A stretch of DNA of 64,000 nt from Gigaspora margarita. Taxonomy: Eukaryota; Glomeromycota; Glomeromycetes; Diversisporales; Gigasporaceae. Position 1 is the stretch's first letter, and each line of letters opens with the position of its first letter. The notes beneath the pieces are model-generated. The model did not search any database. It was not told the DNA's origin and was given only the letters and a program-made list of their open reading frames with translations. The stretch is from NCBI GenBank assembly GCA_009809945.1, contig WTPW01000442.1, positions 271,532 through 335,531 of the forward strand, given 5' to 3'. Below, in pieces: positions 23,943 through 36,599 of this stretch. Both the position numbers and the translations under genes were made by a program.

Positions 23943-24590
23943 TTATTGAAAAGATTGATTTATAAATATACTGTATTGAATACGTAGTATTACATAATTA
24001 TTATTATCAAGATCAAGACGTGTTGTTTTAGCTTTTGCTGTAATGAAATAGATTTAAGTGTAAAAAGAATTATTCAATATTAAAATTATTATTGTCAATG
24101 TAATAAAATGATATCAGATACGTAGTGATAAACAAAATTATACATAGGTTTCTTAGCTAAATTATTTTGATAGCTTAAGGAATGTAAGAATAATTCAGAT
24201 TGAAAAAAATTTTAGTACGTCAAATATATCTTAGGATATCCCAATGTTTTGACAAAAATTATTTTAAAATCTTAAAATATTTTAGAATGCCAGAACTAAT
24301 CTTTAGATTAAAGAATTGATTATCTTGAATATTAGAGAAGGTTTTTTACTTCCAACTTTTACGCTAAAAATTTATTATGCTAAAGTCAGTGTATCATAAA
24401 ATTTTATATTATGTTCATATAAGTGATGCGGAAAACCTGTAAGTAAAAATTATATATACATGCAAATGTATATTAGTGATAGCGTTAATTTTTTTTATTC
24501 ACAGTTTTTCCTTGTGCACCACTCATATATATTGAATATGTTCTGCGTCATTTCTTAATTCACGTCGATTGTTAATTGGCATCCGGTAAA
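23943..24590. other. Intergenic, no gene seen
   Basis: AT-rich 3' flank of the GH92 gene. No coding sequence or strong repeat is seen. Confidence 0.5.
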
Positions 24591-24595
24591 CCACT

Positions 24596-24854
24596 TACTG
24601 TATTATCGCGAAATAACGGGCATAGACGCGGTTTAGAAATTCGTGCCCTTTAAAAATATCATATATGATTTCAAAATAACACCCATGCGCGTCTCGAAAT
24701 GACGCGCACCCCATATTAGGGTTTCAACAAAATAATTAAATATAACAAGCAAGTTTGAAGAAATTTTATAAAATAACGCCCGTGCACATACTCTAAATAA
24801 TGTTCATATACTCAACATAACTGCAGATGGACAATATTTCGCGAAAATACGGTA
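24596..24854. mobile_element. MITE with CGCGAAAT ends
   Basis: The left end TACTGTATTATCGCGAAATA and the inverted right end TACCGTATTTTCGCGAAATA match at 18 of 20 bases. The interior is unusually GC-containing for this window, with the words GCGCGTC, GACGCGC and ACGCCCGTGC. About 260 bp. No clear duplication was found. Confidence 0.65.
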
Positions 24855-26341
24855 CTCTTTTATACTGTATGATATAACAAATTTTTCTTTTTTTTTTTTT
24901 AAAAAAAAAAAAATAAAACCTTTAACGAACTTTGTAATCTACTCAATAAAAAGAACCTTTCTATAACTAACTCTGGCTCAAAAATTTCAAAATTTGAAAC
25001 CTGGTGAAAATATTAAAAATTTCATCATGCCGTTTGTCGTAAATCAACCATAATTTAGACGCCCATGTATACATCAAATTAACTATCATTTAACGAATAA
25101 TTTGGACTCATCTAGTTGAGCTTGACTAGTTAAACTTTTTAGTAGACATTCTTAAAATATTTTTATTGATCGTATTGTGAGTTATATGTATTACTAACAA
25201 TTTGATAGAGAGGAATTTGAAATCTATCTATACGATAAAATGTTAAAGTCGAGAATAATCAATATTGGATACCTTACAAAACCGAAAAGAGGTGCTTTGT
25301 TTAAAAATAATTAGTAGATTCTGACACAACATTTTGATCTGATGAATGATATCTACTACCGGTAGATTCTATTGTTCTGACTAAAGGTTACAATATTTTC
25401 GGCCATTTGGAAATGGGTTATTATTGTCGACTTACGTGGTTTCAAGTTCGAATTCCATATACATAAACATATCAGAAAACAGTTGGAATACTGTAGGCAT
25501 TGAGAATACAGAGAAACCTCCCTAAATGCATCCTATAGGGACCAAACTTTTAACATTGTTAATTTAGAGAACAATAAAAATGCATTTATAGATGTCAAGT
25601 ACAGAGTGCTTTTGGGAGATTCCTCGTAATACTTTAATATGTTCTATCTCAGCAAACAGTAATCTACTAGTAATCTTGTTTTAATCAACTTTAGAATCAA
25701 CACACGAAAATCAGCCAATCAAATTACTCAATTTTTAAAACGCGATATTTAAAATACGCGTGAAAATTTTGTAATAAAACAGTAGATGTGTGATGTCAAT
25801 GAGGGCCAACTATTTAATGTTTCACTACATTTAAATACTTTTATAAACCTCTAAAACTTGAACAATATTAGATGTATAACACATATTTTTATAAAATATT
25901 AATTCTTTGTACATTAAGTCATAGAAACACTCAAATTTTCTTTTATTAATTATTTCGATATAATCTAATCTATCAATTCAACTATATCTTTGTATCTAAT
26001 AGTTTGCAATTATTGATATTTTCAGTTGTTATGTCTGATCAAATACTACCAGCTAAATTAAATGAGTACCATTAGGAAAAAAGGTATAAATTTGTTTGCA
26101 ACTTTCACTTTGCCAAGTTTAGCTTCTGATTTTATTAAATTATAACATAATAAAGACATATAATAACTAATCACTTGTATTAATTGTATAATTAAATATC
26201 TAGTTTGATAAAATGAAATATTCTTTGACAAGCATTCCAAACAATATCTGATATGCATTTTTAAATCAATTAATTGTATTGACAGTCAGTTGTAAAGTTT
26301 CGATTCTATTTTTGACGGGCAATCCGGATTCTACAGTACGG
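24855..26341. other. Intergenic, mostly featureless
   Basis: No gene is seen. At 25505-25600 the words CTCCCTAAATGCAT and ATGCATTTATAG resemble the pogo-like MITE at 12571-12915, so a decayed relative may lie here. Confidence 0.45.
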
Positions 26342-26679
26342 GACAGTAAAAGACATCCAATCTATACATATAGGCGTCAATTTTGGGTGCTTACATAATC
26401 AATTCTGATTGGCTAATTTTTGTGCAATCGATTTTGATTGGCTAAAAACCTATATATGTTTTCTTTTTTTCTATATTAAACGCCAATTTTTTGAACTCAT
26501 ATAAACTTCAATGCCTTATAACTTCCTTAAAATTAAAAATAAGAAAAATTCATCTGACAGAAATGTAGTTTATCTAAAAATCTATCAATTTGTCAGAGGG
26601 TTTTTTGATTTAATTTTTTTTAAAAAAAGTTATAACAATTTAAAGTTTTACTAATAATGAGTGGATGTCTTTTACTGTC
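26342..26679. mobile_element. MITE with GACAGTAAAAGACATCCA ends and 8-bp duplication
   Basis: The inverted ends GACAGTAAAAGACATCCA are perfect over at least 18 bp. The 8-bp flanks read CAGTACGG (26334-26341) and CGGTACGG (26680-26687), differing at one base. 338 bp, no ORF. Both ends adjoin ATCCG words that may belong to the older target. Confidence 0.8.
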
Positions 26680-27099
26680 CGGTACGGTATTAAATCCGTA
26701 TTGAATCCGTATTATCTGTTATTACATATCAAGCCAACTTTGTAACACATCCTTAGATCCGTTATTTAAGTTCTTTGACCAATCCGAGTAAAAATCTCTG
26801 ATCGGATTAAGTCTAGTCAATTGTATTATATTAAAAAACGGGGTAGTTTTACAATCATTCGTCCTAGGTTAGGGTTAGTTCGGGTATAGTTTAGGCCAGT
26901 CTGTATAATTTTGGTAAACAAAGTGTGATGTTCAATAGCAGTTAGCTGTTAGTATATTTTTACTATAATCAGTACATAACAGATAATGATCTGATATTAA
27001 CAGAATTCGAAAATCTAATAAATAAATATACTGGTATCCAACAATTATCCAAAATAATATACCAATAAACAAAATTTTTAAAAATAGTTTATTAAATTT

Positions 27100-27370
27100 A
27101 TTACAATACAATTAGATATTTATTTAAATATTTGAGGATGTTAATGTCTTGTTTGCCTATATATAATCTCTGTAATGGCTTTTTAAAAATTAAATATAAT
27201 TTATAATTTCTATAATTGGCTTTTTAAAAACTAAATATACAAGTCGGTTCAAGCCAATCAACCTCTTCAGGATGCTAATGGCTTATTTACCTACTTTAAT
27301 TACTGTAATCGGCTTTTTAAAAACTAAATATACGTACAAATCAATAAACATCTTCAGCAATGAATATAAG
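27100..27370. repeat. Degenerate tandem repeat with GGCTTTTTAAAAA motif
   Basis: Three diverged units of about 70-110 bp share AATCGGCTTTTTAAAAACTA and a preceding GAGGATGTTAATGTCTTGTT-like block. No coding. Confidence 0.55.
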
Positions 27371-27479
27371 TAAAAAGACTCGATAATAATTTATCGATTG
27401 GCCAAATATATAAAATTATAAGGATATTTTATTATTTCTATTAATTTTCAGTAATAATTTTTAGCGAGAGCACTAAAGT

Positions 27480-27670
27480 TTTAGGGTTTCATTGTTATCT
27501 GAAATTTTTAGCAATCCGTTTTTTTTTTTTTTTTCAGAGGAAGCACTAGGGTTTCGTCATTTTGAATTTGGGTTTCGTCTTTCATCAGTGGAATTTGAGG
27601 GTTTCGTCATTTTGGGATTTTGGGGCTTGAGTTTCGTCTTTCGTCATCAAGCAAAAAAGGGTTCGTCTAA
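27480..27670. repeat. Repeats of GGGTTTCGTC
   Basis: The word GGGTTTCGTCNTT recurs about four times, with GAGCACTA / GAAGCACTA before the first copies, and a T-run splits the block. A 66-residue ORF spans it but is built from the repeat and has no recognisable domain. Confidence 0.5.
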
Positions 27671-29009
27671 CAACTATAAGTTCTATGTGTGAATGCAAAA
27701 AGTTTTAATAACATTATCAAATATGGTAGAATATTTGAATGTATTCGTTTAATATATGCAAATTTAGTTAGAATTTAGCATTTATGCAAGCATATGATAA
27801 TTTATTTTATTCGCTTTTAATATATTTAATTATTTTATTTTATTTATTTTTTTTAATTCATTTTGTTTTTTTTTTATTTTAATTAATTTTATTTTTAATT
27901 AATTTTATTTTTTTATTAATCGGCAAATGAGTGACGGAGTAACGAGACAGGCGCTAGAAATTAAGCACGAAGTATAGAAAGCCACATTGTCACTAATATT
28001 TTTTAAATATTTACTAACAGATTAAGGCTTAGTTTGAATCTTTAGAGAATTAAACTACGATTAAATTTTTTCGCTTATATTTTTTTTATAATAAAAATTT
28101 ATCGAAGAAATGACATCTAAATTAGATAATTCTCATTTGAAAATTCCAATTGAGGAAGCTTCAGATAAAAATAAAATTTTGAAAATTGTTTGTTCACCTA
28201 ACATAAAATACGTTGCCACATTAAACGAAAATAGCAGTATTAGTCTTTGGTCCATCGTTAATCAAGAGAAATATTTATTGTATATTAAAACAATTTATCC
28301 CGACAATATTAGTACTATAAAAGAAGATGAAGGAATATTTGCAATTTCAGATAATAAAAATATGTTTCAATTAGTCTTAATAAAGCTGATCTTATAATTT
28401 CAGTAAGTATACATAAATTTTTAATGATATTACCATTTCAGCATGTAAATTCAATTCACTTTATGCACATTTTTTCAAGAAATTATCAATTTTGAAACTG
28501 AAAAGGAGGTATCTTTAACTTTGCCATATTGGCAGAATGAAATTAACTTCCTATCCTTTATCAATAACGGAAATATTATAATGGTCAATACCGAGTATTA
28601 CAGAGCATATGTCTTTACAAGTAAAGAAAAAAATATTAGATGGGTTTGTAAATCAATTATTGAGCTGAAATATTTTAAAAAAATTTACATTACTCTTAAA
28701 GGCAAATTGATCATATTTAATGATACAATTTATGAGATTACGATGTGGAATATTGAAGAATTATCGGTTAATACCCGTATATTAATAGATTGGGATCAGA
28801 CACTTAAATCTATTGAAATTAGTGATGATGAAAAATTATTATTAGTATGTGCAAAAAATGAGAAAACTAAGGAAACACGTTTATACGTGTTTTCCACGGA
28901 AACTAGTGTCACGGTGAGAAAACGTATGCGGTATATTTAGTGAGAGGCGTGGATTTAGAGCTATAAAGCAATATGTAATAATTAGGATTAGTATTATAGT
29001 GATTAATAT

Positions 29010-29041
<32 letters not shown>
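29010..29041 (+). repeat. A(32) homopolymer run
   Basis: A nearly pure A-run follows the last codons of the WD40-like part and precedes the LTR-like segment. It could be the tail of a short retroposed sequence starting near 28920. No duplication could be shown. Confidence 0.6.
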
Positions 29042-29043
<2 letters not shown>

Positions 29044-29071
29044 ATATATGAATAATACTTATCTCTTTGTA

Positions 29072-29495
29072 TGTCGAAGGCTTGTAGCGATCGATCATCA
29101 CGTGTTCACGTGATGATCGATCGGGGATGCAATCGTATTATGGGCCCCGCAGGGGGAATCAATTAATTATGCAACCAGGTATGGGTCGGTAGTACAATAT
29201 AGTATACCGAAGTAAGAGACAATTATGCATGAAAAATAAGAAAAGTATGTAGTTAATTTAAGAGTCAAAAAGGTCGAATGACCAAATTATGATGTAATTA
29301 TGCCGTATCAAAAATGATAATATAAGCGAAGTCAATCAATAAAGAAAAAGGTGGCTTCTTTCTCAAATAAAATAGAAAAATCGAACCTATAAATAATAAC
29401 AGTATTTCTCCAATTTTTCGATATAAGTAATTTCTTCGTGCTCTCCGTTTGGGTTGGATCATTTATTGACGTCGGTCACTAATTAGCCCACGACA
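29072..29495 (+). mobile_element. LTR-like segment (TGTCG...CGACA) inserted in the ion-channel gene
   Basis: The 424-bp block starts TGTCG and ends CGACA, i.e. inverted TG..CA ends. It holds a polyadenylation-like AATAAA at about 29339 and a TATA-like CCTATAAATAATA at about 29388, the parts expected of an LTR. A perfect 17-bp hairpin lies near its start (29088-29123). No 5-bp duplication is found at these exact ends, so either the boundaries are off or the copy is rearranged. It separates the WD40-like and channel parts. Confidence 0.55.
29088..29123. repeat. Perfect 17-bp inverted repeat with 2-bp spacer
   Basis: CGATCGATCATCACGTG, then TT, then its exact complement. It contains two CACGTG E-box/G-box words (one in each arm) and overlapping GATC sites. 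It lies inside the LTR-like segment. Confidence 0.9.
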
Positions 29496-32400
29496 CTAGG
29501 ATGAACCTGGCATTCTGTAAGTTTCATATTGAAGCAAATAATTGATCAAGTAAATTTTTTTGAATGAATTATTATAATTTTTTGAATTAATTTTTTTGAA
29601 TTTTTTTGAATTAATTAGTTACTACAAAGATGGTAATAAATAGATTTCACTTGATCGCCTCCCAAAAAGGAGAAAGGTTTTTGTATATTGGTAACAATCA
29701 ATATAATTTAGTAGATCCTTATAAATTCAAAAATCCAATAGATGCAAGTAAACTTTTTGAAAGTAAACAAATTCAAGAACCATACATAATTCGATCAGAT
29801 AAAATAATTTATACAATTGATGGAAAAATGTTTATCGAAGAATTGGTGCCTGATAATTGGGTCGATTATTTAAGAAAAGAATTGAAAGATACAAATAGTA
29901 TTACAACTCCACCTAAAAAGACAATCGATATTATAATTAAAATTTTAAAGAACGGATTAACTAATGATTATAATGCTGGCGGAAAAGAATTTAAAGGAAA
30001 ATTTTTAAAATGGGGATTGGAATTAGATGATAAATCAGTGATACTTACAGTAATTGATTTTAATTATCATATGAATAAATGGAATCTAGATGATGAAAAA
30101 AAGCAACTGGATATTCTTCCTTCGTTAAAAAATATTAATGGAAAAGATTTTATATTACATTGTGAAGCTCTTGAAAATGATGATTTCATTACGATTACAC
30201 GTATTGGTGTAATTATATGGACTTATGAACGTTATAGCATTAAGATGCATTATTATTGGAATCATCGTTTAGAGAATTTCAATTTTGAAAAGACAAATTT
30301 TAAAGAACTCTTAGGTCTCTTTAAGGAATGGACTCCGGGAAGAATTTTTCCTGCTTCAAGTTATGAAATAATCTATAAGAATTTAGATGTTAAATTCGGC
30401 GAAAAAGAGGGGGAAAAAGAGGGGAAAGAGCTCTTTAAAGAATTTTTGGAGGACACGATTGTTGAAGAATTTAATTTAGTTTGCTACGGAAAAATTCTCA
30501 TGAAAACATTTATTAAATTAAAGGAGGATAAATGGATTCTGTCTTTATATAGCAGTTGTAGGGATAAATGCGTGCAAGATAATAATCATCTGATTTCTAA
30601 AATTTCTTTAATGAGTATTATTTTTGAAAACTTTGAAGAACTATCAGAAAATAATCCTGTAATTATAGCAAATGTTTTGTCATTTCTAGAATTTGTAATT
30701 CCTTCCATCATAAATCCAAACTCTATGTCTTTACATCGTTCCAGTTATGGAAGATACTGTCATTTATCTAAATCAACATTTCTTGATGTATTAATTTCCG
30801 AATTTTTGGTTCGTTTTCAAAGGTTTCAAATTAGGTTTCATCTTAATTTTCGAGATTTAGAACCAGCTATCAATAATTATCAAGTAAATCAAAGTTCAAC
30901 AATACTTGCAATTCCTCTACCAGGCTTTGCTTCCTATCCAAAAAAATATAATTTCTGGAAAGAATTATTGTTACCTAGTCCCAATACTTTTATATATTCA
31001 ATTAGGTCTACAATGATAAATGAAGAATTTTATAATCATTTAAATTTGGAAGCATTACTTAAATTTAAATGGAATACTTATGGAAGAAAATACTAATTTG
31101 CAATTTGGGCAATTTATACAGTTTTTTCTTTAAGTTTCATAATTGCTGCAACATTTTACAAAAGTATTTCACAGGCTACCCTATTTATTCTCTTAGCAAT
31201 AACTATTTTTCTTGGGATTTTGCATTTATTTTTTGAATTACGTCAATTTGTTTTATCACCATCAATCTATATGGGTAGTGCATGGAATTTTTTTGATAAT
31301 TAATTTTTTTATAGATTTTTAATATAGTATTAATTTTTTATAATATTACGACTAATATCCTGTTATTTTTTTTTTCAAAGACTTATGTGCATTTATATTT
31401 ACAATTAATTCGTCAATAATATGGCTTCAAAGTAATGTCATGCCAACAGAATGGGCTACCTTTTCTACTTTATTATTGGAAATCAAATTCCTTTTATTTT
31501 TTCGCCCGATTGAATTTGCTGGTCAATACGTCTCTTTAATACTTGGTGTAGCTCAGCGAGCATTTTCGTTTTTTCTTATAGTATACTTTTTTATAATAAT
31601 CTTTGCACATTCATTCTACCTTTTATTGCGCTATTCTACTAATCTAAACGATCAGCAGAGTTTGACTACAGTCTATAACAGTATGGATCCTAAAGGTACA
31701 ATTGATGAAAACTCTTCACTTAATGAATCTCATATCATGACTACAAATATGTTTACTATGATGGGCTCAGCATTTGCGACTGTTTTTAATATAATGTTAA
31801 CTGGTAAAATTCAAACTAAATAAAAAAAATACGTATATCATAATAATATACAAACTTCTGAATGTATACATTTTAATAGGAGACGAAACACCATTTTCTT
31901 ACTGGAATCTTGATGAAAATTCTGCTTTACTTATTTTAATTATCATATTTTTTTTTGTTGTACCTCTTTACTTATAAAATTTATCTATCGGAGTGCTAAG
32001 TGATGAAATATCTTATGTTAAAACAAGAGTGCAATCTTTAATTCTGAGAGCTGAAGTAAGATCTTTATAAGCTAAATTTATTTTATTTATACATTTTTTA
32101 AGATCTTATAATACTATTTACATAGATATTGGAAGAAATTGAGTTATTATATATGTTACCTCATCAACGAAGAAAAGAAAATTGGTTTCCATTTGTTATG
32201 TAAGTTATTTAATTACATCAAAAACTAAACATTATTCCTATTACTTATATTTTATATTTATATTAAAAGTTTTTATGAATACCACACAATTGAACTTCGT
32301 GAGCATATAATTGATATCAAAAATAATAAATTGCTGGGTTATAGCAATCCTTATTTTTCAAAAAACCTTAATGAAGTTATTTTACTCCCTGAAGAACAGC

Positions 32401-32861
32401 CTTCTTTTAACCCTGAAGAACAGCCTGTTTTTAAACGAATTGAGGGAGATATTAAATATCTAAAAGAATCAATTGAAGAACTAAAAGAATCAATTAAAGA
32501 TCTGAAAAAAAACAACAAATAAATAAATAAATAATATTTGACTGAAAATATAATAGGTATTAATAAATGAAAATTTAGTTAGAAGAAATTTCAATATATT
32601 AAGATTTATACTTAATACATGAATGTATTATGTGTTAAAGGTTTAACTATATACTTATTTATATAATCATTTACCAAAACCAGGAGCTAATTTTATTACT
32701 ATGTCTATTTAATTTTATGATTCGAAATTTCAAAACAGAATAATCCCTTTTTTTCTTTAAACTCCCATTTATTTCAATATAAATCAATTCGAAACTCTAA
32801 GTTAATATTATTTTTTAATTGAAAATTTTTAAATTACACATGATGTATATATACTGTTTAA

Positions 32862-33556
32862 TAAGGTGTCACACTACTAATTAATCAAAACTATGTTAGC
32901 AAATTGTAGAATTTTGTTATATTACAGATTTTTACTTTACATGAAGATGATTATTATATCGACTATAGCTTGATCCATTCTAAATGATTCAAACATATTC
33001 TCAAGATGTGCATTACCTTGAAATTCTCACAAGTTGTTTATAAAATATCTAAGAATAAAGTTATTTTCAAGATTATTTATTAACATGTAAGTTTGAGCAT
33101 TCATCTTCTAGAACATCTTAAATTTCTTTATTGCAATTTGCAAAATTTTGTGAAATTTGCAGATTATAAAAAGAAATCACTAAGAAATCGCTCATTTTGA
33201 TGTCTTAAAATCACTCCCACATCGAAGTAATTTTAAGAAAACGATTTCTTAGTGATTTCTTTTTTTTTTATCAACTGCAAATTTCACAAAATTTGGTAAA
33301 TCGCAATAAGTAGAACGAAAAAAATTTATCTTAAATATGCAAGTTCAAATTACTTAAAATTCTGCAAGAAGTCAAACATGCAATAGTTACTTTGAAATAG
33401 CTCTGACGCAGCATTATCGATCAAAAGAAATTAGAAATATGAGTATAATATTTATGTGAATCCTTATAATTAATTTTGCTGATAAAAGTTTGATCATAGT
33501 AAAATTACTGTTATTGCTAACATAATTTTGGTACATAGTTTTGGTGTGTGACACTC
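32862..33556. mobile_element. Foldback element with GTGTCACAC ends
   Basis: The left end GTGTCACACTACTAATTAAT and the inverted right end GTGTCACACACCAAAACTAT share GTGTCACAC and ACTATGTTAGCAA words. A strong inner stem spans 33150-33300, where AGAAATCACTAAGAAATCG is mirrored by CGATTTCTTAGTGATTTCT. About 0.69 kb, no coding, target duplication not found. Confidence 0.65.
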
Positions 33557-33699
33557 TAACTATTTAGGCCTTTAAGCCGCGATGAGAATGAATTACCCAG
33601 TTGGCAATATATTGTTACAAATTCACCTTGCACTAAATTATGTTTAATTTTCAAATTCATTACAAGGAATCCAAGATAATGGATATTCACTTTCAGTTA
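33557..33699. other. Short spacer
   Basis: No feature seen. Confidence 0.4.
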
Positions 33700-35640
33700 G
33701 TTTTTTTTTTTAAAGCGAGATCGTGGCTCTTTTCCTTTATTAGGTGACATAAAATATAACAACTAAATCATAAAATGTTTATACTATCTATTTTATGGAA
33801 TTAGAGGCTAAAGCTAAATTTACTTTTGACCTAAACTTTGCTAAGAAAGGTCTCGGCCTAACTAGACTATGTGGGTAATTGTGAGAGGTGTGGCATTGTA
33901 GGTAATAAATTGTTGAAGCCATGTATTATATTTGTTTTATTTGTTCTAAGTCTCTTGTTTTGGTTTGTTCGGTACTGTGAGGTTGTTTGGGATAGTTGAG
34001 GTGTCTTGTACTATGCATCGTGGTTTCCAAATATCTTCTCTTATTGCCTTTATTAAGTAGTAATTGAAGTATATTGTAGGGTTCTTGTGATCAGATGTTT
34101 TTTGATGTGACTTGTTATGTATAGTTGTGTCCTTAGTTATGATTCCAATGGGAATTGTCTTGGTGCCAGTTATGGATGAAGTTATCTGTATCTAGGGTAT
34201 GTATATCAAATTTGAGTATAGTGTGTATGTTAGTATGTATTCAATCAAGTTAATATTTTGGTTGCACTTAAGAAGATGCAAGATGTCTTCTATGTGTTGT
34301 TTGCAACAATAACATGTTGGGTTTGGATTTTGTTGTGGGTGTCAGATATGTAAGTTGAGCTTGGTAAGTAGTCCATCCAGTATCATTTTTATTTTGAAGC
34401 TCTTTATTTTGGATTGTTTTGGGTGGGCGACTCTATTTAGAGTGTTGTTGTAATAGTTAAGTATCTGAAAAGTAAGCCACCAGTTGATTTTATGAGCATT
34501 TATGTCCCAGTTCCTCATTCTATTGAGATTGTGCCAGTTGGTTAAAACCTGTGCATTTTGCAAATGTTGCAGAATTCATCAGGGGTTATAAGAGAATATT
34601 GCTTGGTAGCGTTTGGGGATGAATTTGTTCAGGATGATATTTTCGAGTATTATTTCAATAGGTACTGGTGGAGGGTTGTTAGGGGTTAATCTCTCTTCAT
34701 AGAAGAAGTATGTGGAAGGTTTTTCTATAATATTATGATTATAAGGGCAATCTTGTAAGGTCCCAAGACGGGTTTGTAGTATAAGTTGTATCTCTTTTAC
34801 TATTATTTTATCATTTGAGTATATTGTTAGCTTTGCTCAAAATAGAACAGTGGCCATTAGTATTATGATATTTGTAATAATGGTCTTCCTTTTTATGGGC
34901 CATAATTGATTAGAGGTGTGGAGAAGTTTGTTGTGGTGTGGGATTTCCTATATGACAAAAGAAGTTGGTTGTTTGTTTAGGACATGGAAAATGCTTTGAT
35001 GTTTTTGTTTATAAAGATTTGTTGGTAGGTATCCCATAATCATTGTTGTAAGTTTGTTATTGTATTAATAATGTTTTTTGTTATCTGGTTCTTGTATGTT
35101 GAACATTGGGTGGTCATTTTGGGTACTGTGTTAATTATATTCTGGGCAGTGGTGCTATTATTAGGTCCTGTATGTTCGCATGTATTCTCTTTGCTTTGTC
35201 TACTTGTATATTATTATGTTTGGCATTATGGTTGTAATATAGCAACACTTTTTTTGTAAAGTTGTTTCCTGATATCTATTACATTTTATAAGCTTATTGG
35301 GTTAGTAGTCCAGTATCAGTATGTGATTTTGTTGTCTTTATATATGGATACTTTTTCAAAGTTGTTTGATGCATAATAGTACACCCATATGGATCCTTTT
35401 TTATCATATGCCAGTAGTGTGAATAGATTAGGTTTATTAGTTGGTGGTGTATATATTTTGCTACTGCTATTTCGAGTAAGAGTATTGTATGCTCTTCCTC
35501 TAGGTATTCATTAATTGTATGGTATATTTCTTGCCAGTTTAGAAATGCTGTAGAAGTATTATTAGTGAGTTGTTCAATATAATAAAGTCTATACTAGTTT
35601 AGGTAATCTTCAGATTGTGTGCTTTAGGCATATCACAAAG
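33700..35640 (-). pseudogene. 5'-truncated decayed LINE (3' half)
   Basis: The plus strand is G/T-rich, so the minus strand has the A/C-rich bias of the other LINEs here. Minus-strand pieces include NRMRNWDINAHKINWWLTFQ, then DGLLTKLNLHI and a zinc-binding CYCCKQHIEDILHLLKC (C-x2-C, H-x3-C), like the cysteine/histidine cluster after RNase H in the 40-43 kb LINE. DIWKPRC follows near the C-terminus. A poly(T) run at about 33701-33711 marks the A tail on the minus strand. Frames are broken throughout. Its sequence differs clearly from the other two LINE copies, so it is probably another subfamily. I could not prove a target duplication. Confidence 0.65.
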
Positions 35641-36250
35641 AAGTTAATTGATTGTAATACCTAATGAAAAAATTAGATTACTTAGTTTGTTCTAATTTTA
35701 TATTATATATAATCTTATATTGCATAGATGAAAATTATAAAATCCAATTTTTAAAATTTTATTGCAAAAAATTTAGTTAAAATAAAAATAGTTTAAAAAA
35801 CTCTAAAATACAAATAAATAAATAGAGTATTAATAAAGAATAAATGTATTTGTCACTCTATAACATATTTATTTGTTACTGCCAATAAGGCCATATTAAT
35901 GTTAAAATAAAATTAAATTAAAGTTAGAGTTAAAATTAATACAGAATTGCAAGAAGAACATTTTTTGTTAAAAGTACAATAGGTATTTCTTAGTAAAATT
36001 TTGAGTTATAAATAAAGCAGTAACAAATAAGCATGTTACAGGGTGTGACAAATAAATTCCTCCATTAATAAAAACCAAACAAATCAATAAATTAGAGTTT
36101 TGAAATGTAATTTTTGTATTGTATTATACAAACTTATATAAACAACAATCAACAATCTGAATCCACTTGGTCTTGATTAGTCTTGATTAGAAAGTTTTGT
36201 ATAATATAAATGTTGTTGACCTATAGGAATTGGTATAAACTACAAAAGTG
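35641..36250. other. Intergenic, no gene seen
   Basis: AT-rich. The words TTGTTACTGCCAATAA and TAGAGTTAAAATT recur weakly. Nothing codes. Confidence 0.4.
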
Positions 36251-36599
36251 ACTATAACAGGACCCCGAGCTATTAGTATATAGGTCACAAAAAATTTTAA
36301 ATTTTTTATAATAGCTCTAAGCAAGCATTTTTATTAATATCAATAAGCATTTTTACCATATGACATATAAAAATTTATTAAAAATAAGCAAACATATTAT
36401 CTGACTTATAATAAATATTTCTGAAAATATGTTACTCTAAAAATAAGTTATTCTTTTAATTTTAAACAAAAAACTTAAAAACCTCTATAACCCATCCTGT
36501 ATTTTTAAATTTTTAATTTTTAACTTTGAAAATAAGCTACTCCTTTATATAGCATTTAATTAAATCTTTGAAGAACTATTGTGAGAGATCAAATAGTCC

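Larger units (their letters stand above)
28110..32522 (+). pseudogene. WD40-like N-terminus plus TRP-like ion-transport domain, disrupted
   Basis: This matches a large Rhizophagus family: an N-terminal WD40-like region, a long middle, then a six-helix ion-transport domain and a coiled tail. Probable exons are 28110-28402, 28480-about 28923, 29630-31295, 31381-31803, 31880-32055, 32126-32199 and 32270-32522. Readable blocks include ENSSISLWSIVNQEKYLLYI, ETRLYVFSTETSV, VINRFHLIASQKGERFLYI and LKWGLELDDKSVILTVIDF. The membrane part reads FAIWAIYTVFSLSFIIAATF, FIFTINSSIIWLQ, EIKFLLFFRPIEF and SFFLIVYFFIIIFAHSFYLL. The tail LEEIELLYMLPHQRRKENWF ends in a Lys/Glu coiled coil. Defects: a frameshift near 28375, an insertion at about 28920-29625, TAA stops at 31094-31096 and 31975-31977 inside membrane helices, and the expected donor at 31296 reads ATAATT, not GTAATT. 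Product would presumably have been a membrane channel subunit. As it stands, intact protein cannot be made. Confidence 0.82.

Noticed and set aside
35071-35259. Plus-strand hydrophobic ORF at 35 kb
   Set aside because: It is the antisense of A/C-rich LINE coding; G/T-rich shadows give Val/Leu/Phe-rich text.
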